From assembly GCA_003557125.1 (NCBI GenBank), contig PWPN01000392.1, positions 1-5,099 on the forward strand: a DNA stretch of 5,099 nt. Direction: 5' to 3'. Shown here piece by piece: positions 1 to 4,324 of this stretch. The notes beneath the pieces were generated by a model. That model was not told the origin of the DNA. It saw nothing but the letters and a program-made list of their open reading frames with translations, and did no database searches. This DNA comes from Phycisphaerae bacterium (GTDB taxonomy: Bacteria; Planctomycetota; Phycisphaerae; UBA1845; PWPN01). Each line of letters begins with the position of its first letter. The stretch's first letter is position 1. A program made the position numbers and the translations under genes.

Positions 1-174
1 ACCCCGAGCCGACCGCTGATGATCAACTACATCATGGGTGTGGTCGCCACGCCGGCGGGTTTCGACGAGGTGAAACGGATCCGCGCCGAGGATGACCGCG
101 TGATCCTGACAGCCCAAAACGGCAAGCAGGTCACCGCGCCCCTGGCCATCGATTTCCTGTACGGGACGCAGTGA
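1..174 (+). CDS. 3' end of an unrecognised protein-coding gene
   Basis: An open frame runs from the first base to a TGA at 172-174 and gives the last 57 residues of a protein whose start lies outside the window. The fragment begins TPSRPLMINYIMGVVATP and ends APLAIDFLYGTQ. It looks like a folded, soluble C-terminal piece with mixed charged and beta-like segments (DDRVILTAQNGKQVTAPL). I see no transmembrane segment, catalytic motif or family signature that I can name, so no function is assigned. That it is coding is supported by strong third-position G/C preference and by clean termination only 12 bases before a hemL-like stop on the opposite strand (187-189). That suggests it and hemL were once tightly convergent neighbours. 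Confidence 0.6.
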   Translation, partial: TPSRPLMINYIMGVVATPAGFDEVKRIRAEDDRVILTAQNGKQVTAPLAIDFLYGTQ

Positions 175-186
175 GTTGTTTGCGCC

Positions 187-214
187 CTAAGCGATCTCGC
201 TCAACGCGTCGCGT
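187..214 (-). pseudogene. Displaced remnant of the hemL 3' end
   Basis: Read on the minus strand in the hemL frame, 213 down to 187 encodes RDALSEIA followed by a TAG stop at 189-187. The intact hemL ends RDALSEIVAE*, and 23 bases (192-214) are identical to hemL bases 1047-1069. The copy therefore carries a hemL C-terminus with its own stop, cut off from the gene by the transposase block. I infer that this was the original hemL end, or a duplicate of it, separated by insertion. The identity is seen directly; the history is inference. Confidence 0.6.
192..214. repeat. 23-bp direct repeat, left copy
   Basis: This segment begins CGATCTCGCTCAACGC and is identical over 23 bases, in the same orientation, to 1047-1069. 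It ends flush against the GTAACTGGCGC left end of the RAYT block. Sequence diverges on both sides of the repeat. It behaves like a target-site duplication or a recombination scar. HUH Y1 transposition is not known to make target-site duplications, so the mechanism is open. Confidence 0.85.
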
Positions 215-216
215 AA

Positions 217-270
217 CTGGCGCTGGGTGCCACTGGCGCTGGGTGCCACTGGCGCTGGGTGCCACTGGCG
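217..270. repeat. 16-bp tandem repeat, about 3.4 copies
   Basis: The unit CTGGCGCTGGGTGCCA is repeated exactly at 217-232, 233-248 and 249-264, followed by a partial copy (CTGGCG, 265-270) that runs into the left REP hairpin. The unit resembles the sequence flanking the REP (GGTGCCACTGGCG), so it probably arose by slippage or repeated copying of the REP flank. The right end has no matching tandem array. Confidence 0.95.
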
Positions 271-286
271 GCTTGTCCGCCAGTGC
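258..286 (-). repeat. REP-like hairpin, left end (inverted copy)
   Basis: A perfect 9-bp stem, CACTGGCGG (263-271) with CCGCCAGTG (277-285), closes a 5-base loop CTTGT. Read on the minus strand it matches the right-end REP (894-922) at 28 of 29 positions, the one difference being in the loop. It lies 10 bases beyond the transposase stop codon. Such stem-loops are the DNA substrates of RAYT proteins. In RNA it could also pause or protect transcripts of the convergent flanking genes. Confidence 0.85.
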
Positions 287-295
287 CGATCGTTC

Positions 296-871
296 TCAGA
301 TAAGCGCCTTGATCGTTGGAAGTTCTACGCCGGGTGTATTCGGCTCACCCGCATAATACCTCCAGCTCGACCATTTCCACTGCCTTGGATGATCGACCAG
401 TCCACATCGAACAGGGTTCATGTGCAAATAGTTAATCATCGTTCGAAGGGCTCTAGAACCAAGAACATTGCGATCATAGCCCGGCCCTTCCTGCCAGAAT
501 CGGAACGTCATTTTGCCGGGCCGTTCGCGAATGACGAGCCTCTCAAGCAGCGGTTCCTTTGTGGCCATCAAATCTCTTTTGATGCGAAAAGATACGGGTC
601 GCTTGATCGCATACAGTAAATCGGAAATTCGTGCTGACGGCCCCTCAGGAAAAACAAGGAGATGAACGTGGTTCGGCATGAAAACGAAAGCCAAAAGAGA
701 AAACCCATGTCGACCGACGGCCCGATCAACGGCAGTTGCCAAATGCTGGCATCGGCGATCATCGTCGAGTAACGGCCGACCTTGATAGCAGGAAAAGGTG
801 AGTTCGTGCCCTTGGCCCTGCTCGTCACTTCGTTGGAGCCGTTTCCGGTGATCTGCCGGCCGCTTTCTCAT
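296..871 (-). CDS. REP-associated tyrosine transposase (RAYT, HUH Y1 / IS200-like)
   Basis: This encodes a 191-residue protein of the Y1 HUH transposase superfamily, which nicks single-stranded DNA at REP hairpins and forms a 5'-phosphotyrosine link. The HUH metal-binding pair is H68-V-H70 within FMPNHVHLLV. The conserved aromatic core RFWQEGPGYDRN spans about 124-135. The probable catalytic tyrosine is Y148 in NYLHMNPVR, at the place of the catalytic Tyr in the DYIYINPV motif of the E. coli RAYT. The C-terminal WKWSSWRYY (165-173) is also typical. No frameshift or stop is visible, so it may be active. The frame stays open upstream to an ATG ending at 955, but those extra codons are only translated REP sequence (GGLPTNAGGATGGLPAS), so I take the ATG at 871 (MRKRPADHRK). 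No clear Shine-Dalgarno precedes it. It reads the same way as hemL, 164 bases downstream, so it could receive read-through. Confidence 0.88.
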   Translation of the reverse strand: MRKRPADHRKRLQRSDEQGQGHELTFSCYQGRPLLDDDRRCQHLATAVDRAVGRHGFSLLAFVFMPNHVHLLVFPEGPSARISDLLYAIKRPVSFRIKRDLMATKEPLLERLVIRERPGKMTFRFWQEGPGYDRNVLGSRALRTMINYLHMNPVRCGLVDHPRQWKWSSWRYYAGEPNTPGVELPTIKALI

Positions 872-893
872 AGGACGACTTTTATCGCGATAA

Positions 894-922
894 GCACTGG
901 CGGGCAAGCCGCCAGTGGCACC
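894..922 (+). repeat. REP-like hairpin, right end
   Basis: A perfect 9-bp stem, CACTGGCGG (895-903) with CCGCCAGTG (909-917), closes a loop GCAAG and is followed by GCACC. It is the inverted partner of 258-286 and lies 22 bases upstream of the chosen transposase start. A degraded third relative, TCGGCAAGCCGCCAAGTGGCAC, follows at about 934-954 with a broken stem. Confidence 0.85.
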
Positions 923-971
923 CCCCGCGTTGGTCGGCAAGCCGCCAAGTGGCACTCTGCGCCCCAGTAAC

Positions 972-1035
972 CTGACCCGGCCACCGTGAGCGTCCTTGAG
1001 CTCACATTAGACAGCTTCACACTGACCGCCAAAGC
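972..1035. other. Spacer between the RAYT block and the hemL stop
   Basis: No gene is supported here. A 6-bp stem, GTGAGC (986-991) with GCTCAC (1000-1005) and an 8-base loop, could form downstream of hemL. It has no T-run on either strand, so I do not call it an intrinsic terminator. The origin of this stretch is unclear: it lies outside the inverted REP ends but inside the 23-bp direct repeats. Confidence 0.4.
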
Positions 1036-2370
1036 TTATTCCGCTACGATCTCGCTCAACGCGTCGCGTGCGGCGGCGATCGTCTCGTCGATCTGTGCGT
1101 CGCTGTGCGCAAGCGAAACGAACATCGTCTCGAATTGCGAAGGTGGAAGGTAAACGCCGCGACGGAGCATCGCATGAAATAAGCGCGCGTAGCCTTGCGT
1201 ATCGCTCAGGCTGGCAGTGTCGAGATCTGTCACAGGGCCATCCTGGAAAAAGACGCCCACCATGCTTCCGACGCGATTCACGCAGAAAGGAAGACCCGCC
1301 TCACGGGCGGCCGCTGCCAATCCTTCGGCCAGGTGAGCCGAGGCCTCTTCGAGCTGTTCGTACACGCCCGGCTCATGAAGTGCTTCGATCGTCGCCAGCC
1401 CCGTCGCCATCGCCAGCGGATTACCTGCCATCGTACCCGCCTGATATACCGGCCCCACCGGGCTCAGGGACTCCATGATCGTTGCCCGTCCGCCGTACGC
1501 TCCCACGGGCAGGCCTCCGCCGATGATCTTGCCGAGGCACGTCAGGTCCGGCCGTACACCGAACACCTCCTGCGCGCCCCCGAGACCGAGCCGATACCCC
1601 GTCATGACCTCGTCGAAAATAAGCAGCGCACCGTGCGCGTCGCACAACGCGCGAAGGCCCGACAGATACCCCTCCGTCGGCGGGACGCATCCCATGTTGC
1701 CGGCCACGGGCTCGATAAGCACGCCGGCGATGCGCGACCCGTCCTTCTCGAAAAGCGAACGCGCTGCCGTCAGATCGTTGTAGGGAATCACCCGCGTGTC
1801 CATCACGGCACCGGCCGGGACGCCCGCCGAGCTCGGCACGCCGAACGTCAACGCACCCGAACCGGCCTGGACAAGGAGCGCATCCGCGTGCCCGTGATAG
1901 CAGCCGGCGCACTTGACGATGAGATCGCGCCGGGTATACCCGCGCGCCAATCGAATCGCGCTCATCGTCGCTTCCGTGCCGGAGTTGACCAGACGGATCT
2001 GCTCGATCGACGGCACATCGGCCACGATCGCCTCAGCCAGCCGCGTTTCGCCTTCGGTCGGTGTGCCGAACGACCAGCCTTTGGTGAGAACCTTGCTGGC
2101 AGCCGCCTGAACGCGTTCGTCGCAATGGCCCAGAATGAGCGGCCCCCACGCCCCGACGTAGTCAATGTATCTTCGGCCGTCGAGATCCGTCACCACCGCG
2201 CCTTGGCCGCGCGCCAGAAATACCGGCACGCCGCCGACCGCGCCAAACGCGCGCACCGGCGAGTTCACCCCCCCTACGAGCACGCGCTCGGCCGCCGCAA
2301 ACGCCTCCAGGGATGATTGCGTCGGAACGACCGGATCACCGTTGCTGGTTTTGTTTTGTGATGCGCTCAT
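1036..2370 (-). CDS. hemL: Glutamate-1-semialdehyde 2,1-aminomutase
   Basis: HemL is the PLP enzyme that converts glutamate-1-semialdehyde to 5-aminolevulinate in the cytoplasm, the last step of the C5 route to haem and other tetrapyrroles. The product is 444 residues, normal for the family (about 430). Visible motifs are RVLVGGVNSPVRAF (29-42) near the substrate site, NSGTEA (129-134) and CYHGHAD (157-163) of the class III aminotransferase fold, and IFDEVMTGYR (251-260) with the PLP-ring aspartate D253. The Schiff-base lysine is K281 in LGKIIGGGLPVGAYGG, followed by GTMAGNPLAM (312-321) and PPSQFETMFVS (409-419). I chose the ATG ending at 2370 (MSASQNK). ATGs 12 and 15 bases upstream are possible, but a longer start at 2556 would run through the dnaA promoter region and has no family support. 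The last codons (VAE*) lie beyond a 23-bp segment duplicated at 192-214, where the tail reads IA*, so this C-terminus may have been altered by the insertion. Confidence 0.95.
   Translation of the reverse strand: MSASQNKTSNGDPVVPTQSSLEAFAAAERVLVGGVNSPVRAFGAVGGVPVFLARGQGAVVTDLDGRRYIDYVGAWGPLILGHCDERVQAAASKVLTKGWSFGTPTEGETRLAEAIVADVPSIEQIRLVNSGTEATMSAIRLARGYTRRDLIVKCAGCYHGHADALLVQAGSGALTFGVPSSAGVPAGAVMDTRVIPYNDLTAARSLFEKDGSRIAGVLIEPVAGNMGCVPPTEGYLSGLRALCDAHGALLIFDEVMTGYRLGLGGAQEVFGVRPDLTCLGKIIGGGLPVGAYGGRATIMESLSPVGPVYQAGTMAGNPLAMATGLATIEALHEPGVYEQLEEASAHLAEGLAAAAREAGLPFCVNRVGSMVGVFFQDGPVTDLDTASLSDTQGYARLFHAMLRRGVYLPPSQFETMFVSLAHSDAQIDETIAAARDALSEIVAE
1047..1069. repeat. 23-bp direct repeat, right copy (inside the hemL 3' end)
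   Basis: Identical to 192-214 and in the same orientation. It encodes the RDALSEI part of the HemL C-terminus. The next minus-strand codons, GTA GCG GAA TAA, differ from the GCT TAG that follows the left copy. Confidence 0.85.
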
Positions 2371-2480
2371 GGCGAACAACATCATACCGATTGGTCGTCT
2401 CAAAGCGAACCCAATTGATATAGGACTCACTCCGTCCGCAGGCCCCATATTTTGTGTCTGGTGTCCGCCCGGCCCCATCA

Positions 2481-2486
2481 TATAAT
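2481..2486 (+). promoter_or_regulatory. Candidate -10 element for dnaA (TATAAT)
   Basis: A perfect TATAAT stands out in a GC-rich stretch and faces dnaA. No good -35 sits 16-18 bases upstream; the best is a weak TGGTGT at 2459-2464. Transcription would start near 2492-2494, giving a leader of about 133 bases. Only the hexamer is seen; the promoter role is inferred. Confidence 0.45.
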
Positions 2487-2494
2487 GTCGGTTC

Positions 2495-2555
2495 TGCGGC
2501 GTCGGGCAATTCTGCGATACAACACCGATTGCTTCGAGCCCGACGATTTTCCGCA
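2495..2555 (+). promoter_or_regulatory. Long bulged stem-loop in the dnaA leader
   Basis: TGCGG-CGTCGGGC (2495-2507) pairs with GCCCGACG (2538-2545) and, after a 5-base ATTTT bulge, CCGCA (2551-2555). That makes 13 base pairs around a 30-base apical region, and AAT (2508-2510) with ATT (2528-2530) could extend it. It would start within a few bases of the transcript start predicted from the TATAAT. It could stabilise the mRNA, attenuate it (a short T-run follows the upper stem) or be a protein or ligand site. The pairing is seen; any role is inference. Confidence 0.5.
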
Positions 2556-2589
2556 ATCCTTTAACTTCGGGGCTCCCGTTGAGGCGCTG

Positions 2590-2601
2590 CGGGTATACCC
2601 G
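2590..2601. promoter_or_regulatory. 12-bp perfect palindrome upstream of dnaA
   Basis: CGGGTATACCCG is a perfect dyad 25 bases before the dnaA ATG. The same 12-mer occurs inside hemL at 1931-1942. It could be an operator for a dimeric regulator. In hemL, however, it simply encodes part of ARGYTRR, so coincidence is possible. Confidence 0.3.
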
Positions 2602-2626
2602 GGATCATTGATTATCACTGACAACC

Positions 2627-3949
2627 ATGTGCAGCATCAGTCCACGGCTCTGGAGCGACATCCTTGTCGAGGTGCGTCAACAGCACCCCGAGCTGGCGCG
2701 CCCATGGTTCGCTTCGCTCGAACCGCTCGAAATGCAGCATGGCGTCCTGCGCGTACAGACGACCGGCACCGCCCATCACGCTTATCTGACGCAACAATGC
2801 CAGCAGGCTTTCAACAGCGCCGCCCAGGCTGTGATCGGTCGCCTGATGACGATCGCGTTCGTCCCGCCCGCGCATCCGGACAGCGAGCGTCCTTTGACGT
2901 TCGAACGCGAGACCGACGAACTCCAGCTCAACCCGGACTACACTTTTCCCAACTTCGTGACGGGGCCCTGCAATCGGCTCGCCCACGCCGCCTGTGCAGC
3001 CGTCGCCGATTCGCCCGGCCACGTTTACAACCCGCTCTTCGTCCACGGCAATGTGGGATTGGGCAAATCGCACCTGCTCCAGGCGGTCTGCCACAAGCTG
3101 CAGGATCACGGGCAAGCACCCAAAAGAATCCTTTATCTGTCCTGCGAGACCTTCACGAACCACTTCGTCGAGGCCATCGAACGCGGCGCGCTCCATCAGT
3201 TCCGGTACCGCTATCGCCATGTTGATGCGCTGGTCATCGACGATATCCAGTTCCTGTCAGATCGCGAACAGAGCCGCGAGGAGTTTTTCCACACCTTCAA
3301 TACCCTTTACCAGGCGAAGAAACAGATCATCCTCTCGGCCGATGATGCCCCCAACGGCATCCCTCGCCTCGAGGAACGGCTCACGAGCCGGTTCAACTGG
3401 GGTCTCGTCGTTCGGATCGACTCGCCAAGTCTCGAAACGCGGATGGCCATCGTCCGCAAGAAAGCAGCAATCCGGTGCGCGAATTTGCCCGAAGACGTGC
3501 TCTACCACATTGCCGCCTCCGTCCCGTCCAATGCCCGCGAGCTTGAAGGCGCCCTCAGCAAGGTTCTCGTCCTCAGCCAGCAGTTCGGAGGGGCTGTCAA
3601 CCTCCAGATCGCCCGCCAGGCACTGGGCGACCATGTGACGGGCCCCGGCCGTCTGATCGGCATCAGCGACATCCTTGACGCCGTCACCGAGTGGTTCCAG
3701 ATCCGGCTGGCCGACCTCCAGGGCAAACGGCGTCATCGGTCGATCGCCTTGCCCCGCCAGATTTCGATGTATCTGGCCCGCCAGCTTACAAACCTCAGCC
3801 TGGAGGAAATCGGGGGCTACTTCGGCGGTCGCGACCACACGACGGTCCTGCACGCTGTCCAGACCGTCACGGACCTTCAAAAGCAGGATCAGGAGCTTGA
3901 GCACGTCCTGACCGCCCTGACAGCCAAACTGCACGAGAAGGTCTCCTGA
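2627..3949 (+). CDS. dnaA: Chromosomal replication initiator protein DnaA
   Basis: DnaA is the AAA+ ATPase that binds DnaA boxes at oriC, melts the duplex and recruits the replicative helicase. The 440-residue product has all four domains. Domain I (about 1-82) has LWSDILVEV and RPWFASLEP. The domain II linker is short (about 83-100). The AAA+ domain has Walker A GNVGLGKS (141-148, Ser where Thr is commoner), Walker B LVIDD (202-206) continuing IQFLSDREQSREEFFHTFN, sensor 1 around LSADD (236-240), box VII RLTSRFNWGL (251-260) with the likely arginine finger R255, and sensor 2 NARELEGAL (302-310). Domain IV binds DNA through RHRSIALPRQISMYLARQL and the signature FGGRDHTTVLHA (399-410). The ATG is fixed by an in-frame TGA seven codons upstream, with no other ATG between. 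No Shine-Dalgarno precedes it, unlike dnaN. At 440 residues it is slightly shorter than E. coli DnaA because of the short linker. Confidence 0.97.
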   Translation: MCSISPRLWSDILVEVRQQHPELARPWFASLEPLEMQHGVLRVQTTGTAHHAYLTQQCQQAFNSAAQAVIGRLMTIAFVPPAHPDSERPLTFERETDELQLNPDYTFPNFVTGPCNRLAHAACAAVADSPGHVYNPLFVHGNVGLGKSHLLQAVCHKLQDHGQAPKRILYLSCETFTNHFVEAIERGALHQFRYRYRHVDALVIDDIQFLSDREQSREEFFHTFNTLYQAKKQIILSADDAPNGIPRLEERLTSRFNWGLVVRIDSPSLETRMAIVRKKAAIRCANLPEDVLYHIAASVPSNARELEGALSKVLVLSQQFGGAVNLQIARQALGDHVTGPGRLIGISDILDAVTEWFQIRLADLQGKRRHRSIALPRQISMYLARQLTNLSLEEIGGYFGGRDHTTVLHAVQTVTDLQKQDQELEHVLTALTAKLHEKVS

Positions 3950-4032
3950 ACCGATGCCCAGGACGCCCCTCGCAACCGGCCAGCCGACCCCTTTTCCAGG
4001 GCTCCCGAATCGTCACAATCTGTCGGCCGGGC

Positions 4033-4041
4033 AGTGGATAA
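4033..4041 (-). promoter_or_regulatory. DnaA box R2-like (TTATCCACT)
   Basis: AGTGGATAA on the plus strand reads TTATCCACT on the minus strand, 8 of 9 to the consensus TTATCCACA. It is the left arm of a near-perfect inverted repeat with the box at 4146-4154. Confidence 0.75.
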
Positions 4042-4153
4042 CCTGTGCGATTTGCGGTATCCTGAAAGCTTGTATGAACAGCACCTGCGGGGCGCTGGCG
4101 GAAGCCGGGGCGCAACCTGAGCGGAAACCATCCGGTCGCAACAGGTTATCCAC
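4034..4153. repeat. Inverted repeat framing the two DnaA boxes
   Basis: GTGGATAACCTGTGCGA (4034-4050) is the reverse complement of TCGCAACAGGTTATCCAC (4136-4153) apart from one inserted base; 13 bases match without a gap. The identity runs well past the 9-base boxes, so the extended flanks (CCTGT plus GCGA) may be part of the recognition site. The arms are separated by 85 bases. Confidence 0.85.
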
Positions 4154-4154
4154 A
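4146..4154 (+). promoter_or_regulatory. DnaA box, perfect consensus (TTATCCACA)
   Basis: An exact 9-of-9 match to the consensus DnaA box, in the intergenic gap between dnaA and dnaN and facing dnaN. Confidence 0.9.
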
Positions 4155-4248
4155 GTCGGCCAGGCCGCGCAACATATGCAACTTCATTCCGTGCAGGTGC
4201 TTATGCCAATTAACTGGCGGCGATTCGCACAGCTCACAGCCTCTACGA

Positions 4249-4311
4249 ATACAGCCAGATTAATTACTATGAAAGAGAAGAGACAATACCAACGTGTAAA
4301 CAAAACATTCC
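4249..4311. other. A+T-richer stretch, candidate DNA-unwinding element
   Basis: This run (AATACAGCCAGATTAATTAC onward) is clearly richer in A+T than the GC-rich surroundings and lies about 95 bases from the perfect DnaA box on the dnaN side. That fits a duplex-unwinding element, but it also overlaps where the dnaN promoter and leader must be, which would equally explain the composition. Confidence 0.4.
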
Positions 4312-4319
4312 GAAGGGAG
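4312..4319 (+). promoter_or_regulatory. Shine-Dalgarno for dnaN (GAAGGGAG)
   Basis: GAAGGGAG leaves 5 bases before the first ATG (4325) and 8 before the second (4328), so spacing mildly favours the second. It contrasts with dnaA, which has no visible Shine-Dalgarno. Confidence 0.7.
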
Positions 4320-4324
4320 CCATC

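Larger units (their letters stand above)
213..971 (-). mobile_element. RAYT/REP block: transposase gene between inverted REP ends
   Basis: A single HUH transposase gene lies between two REP hairpins in opposite orientation. The outer edges are also related as an inverted repeat: the left edge starts GTAACTGGCGC (213), and the right edge ends GCGCCCCAGTAAC (971), which is GTTACTGGGGCGC on the other strand. GGCAC and GCGCC blocks are shared internally. This is the layout expected of a RAYT with its cognate REP sequences. The limits given are those of the inverted ends. If the 23-bp direct repeats mark the true insertion, the inserted piece is instead 215-1046. Confidence is high for the association of transposase and REPs, lower for the exact ends. 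Confidence 0.7.
2371..2626. promoter_or_regulatory. Divergent hemL-dnaA intergenic region
   Basis: These 256 bases lie between two start codons pointing away from each other, so both promoters should be here. On the dnaA strand there is an exact -10 hexamer, a long hairpin and a palindrome, each listed separately. On the hemL strand a TATGAT (2386-2381) with a poor -35 (TTCGCT) 17 bases upstream is possible but would leave almost no leader, so I do not list it. No consensus DnaA box is visible. The nearest match is TTATCACTG at 2612-2620 (6 of 9), too weak to call autoregulation. Confidence 0.6.
3950..4324. other. oriC: Probable chromosomal origin (oriC), dnaA-dnaN intergenic
   Basis: This is a 375-base gap between dnaA and dnaN, the commonest bacterial oriC position. 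It carries one perfect DnaA box, one 8-of-9 box in opposite orientation with mirrored flanks, and an A+T-richer stretch before dnaN. Only two good boxes are visible, fewer than in many origins; weaker ones such as TTATGCCAA (4201-4209) may add to them. A small dyad, GCCAATTAACTGGC (4205-4218), has one mismatched pair. The dnaN promoter should also be here, but I cannot place it with confidence. A 124-codon open frame (3954-4328) crosses the region but looks spurious. Confidence 0.7.

Noticed and set aside
213..286. CRISPR-like repeats
   Set aside because: The 16-bp units are contiguous with no spacers; this is a simple tandem repeat attached to a REP.
171..619. Short plus-strand open frames over the tandem repeat and opposite the transposase
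   Set aside because: Their residues are repeat translation (GATGAGCHWR-like) and antisense of the RAYT gene.
593..622. Phenylalanine in RPVSFRIK of the transposase where some related proteins seem to have Tyr, suggesting loss of the catalytic tyrosine
   Set aside because: Comparison with the E. coli RAYT as I remember it places the catalytic Tyr in the D/NYxxxNPV motif, which is intact here as Y148. The Phe is therefore not evidence of inactivation.
872..955. Longer transposase start at 955
   Set aside because: The added 28 residues are a translation of the REP hairpin and its flank and have no counterpart in the family. ATG at 871 fits the conserved length.
986..1005. GTGAGC/GCTCAC stem as a hemL terminator
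   Set aside because: Only 6 bp, and there is no T-run on either strand.
1195..2316. 373-codon open frame opposite hemL
   Set aside because: It is an antisense shadow caused by GC-rich codon usage; its product is Arg/His-rich with no recognisable domain, while hemL on the other strand is unmistakable.
2371..2556. Extended 506-residue HemL start at 2556
   Set aside because: The extra 62 residues do not resemble HemL and would overlap the dnaA promoter and leader. ATG at 2370 gives the usual family length.
2615..3934. Open frames of 201 and 225 codons opposite dnaA
   Set aside because: They are antisense shadows of a clear dnaA with no family resemblance.
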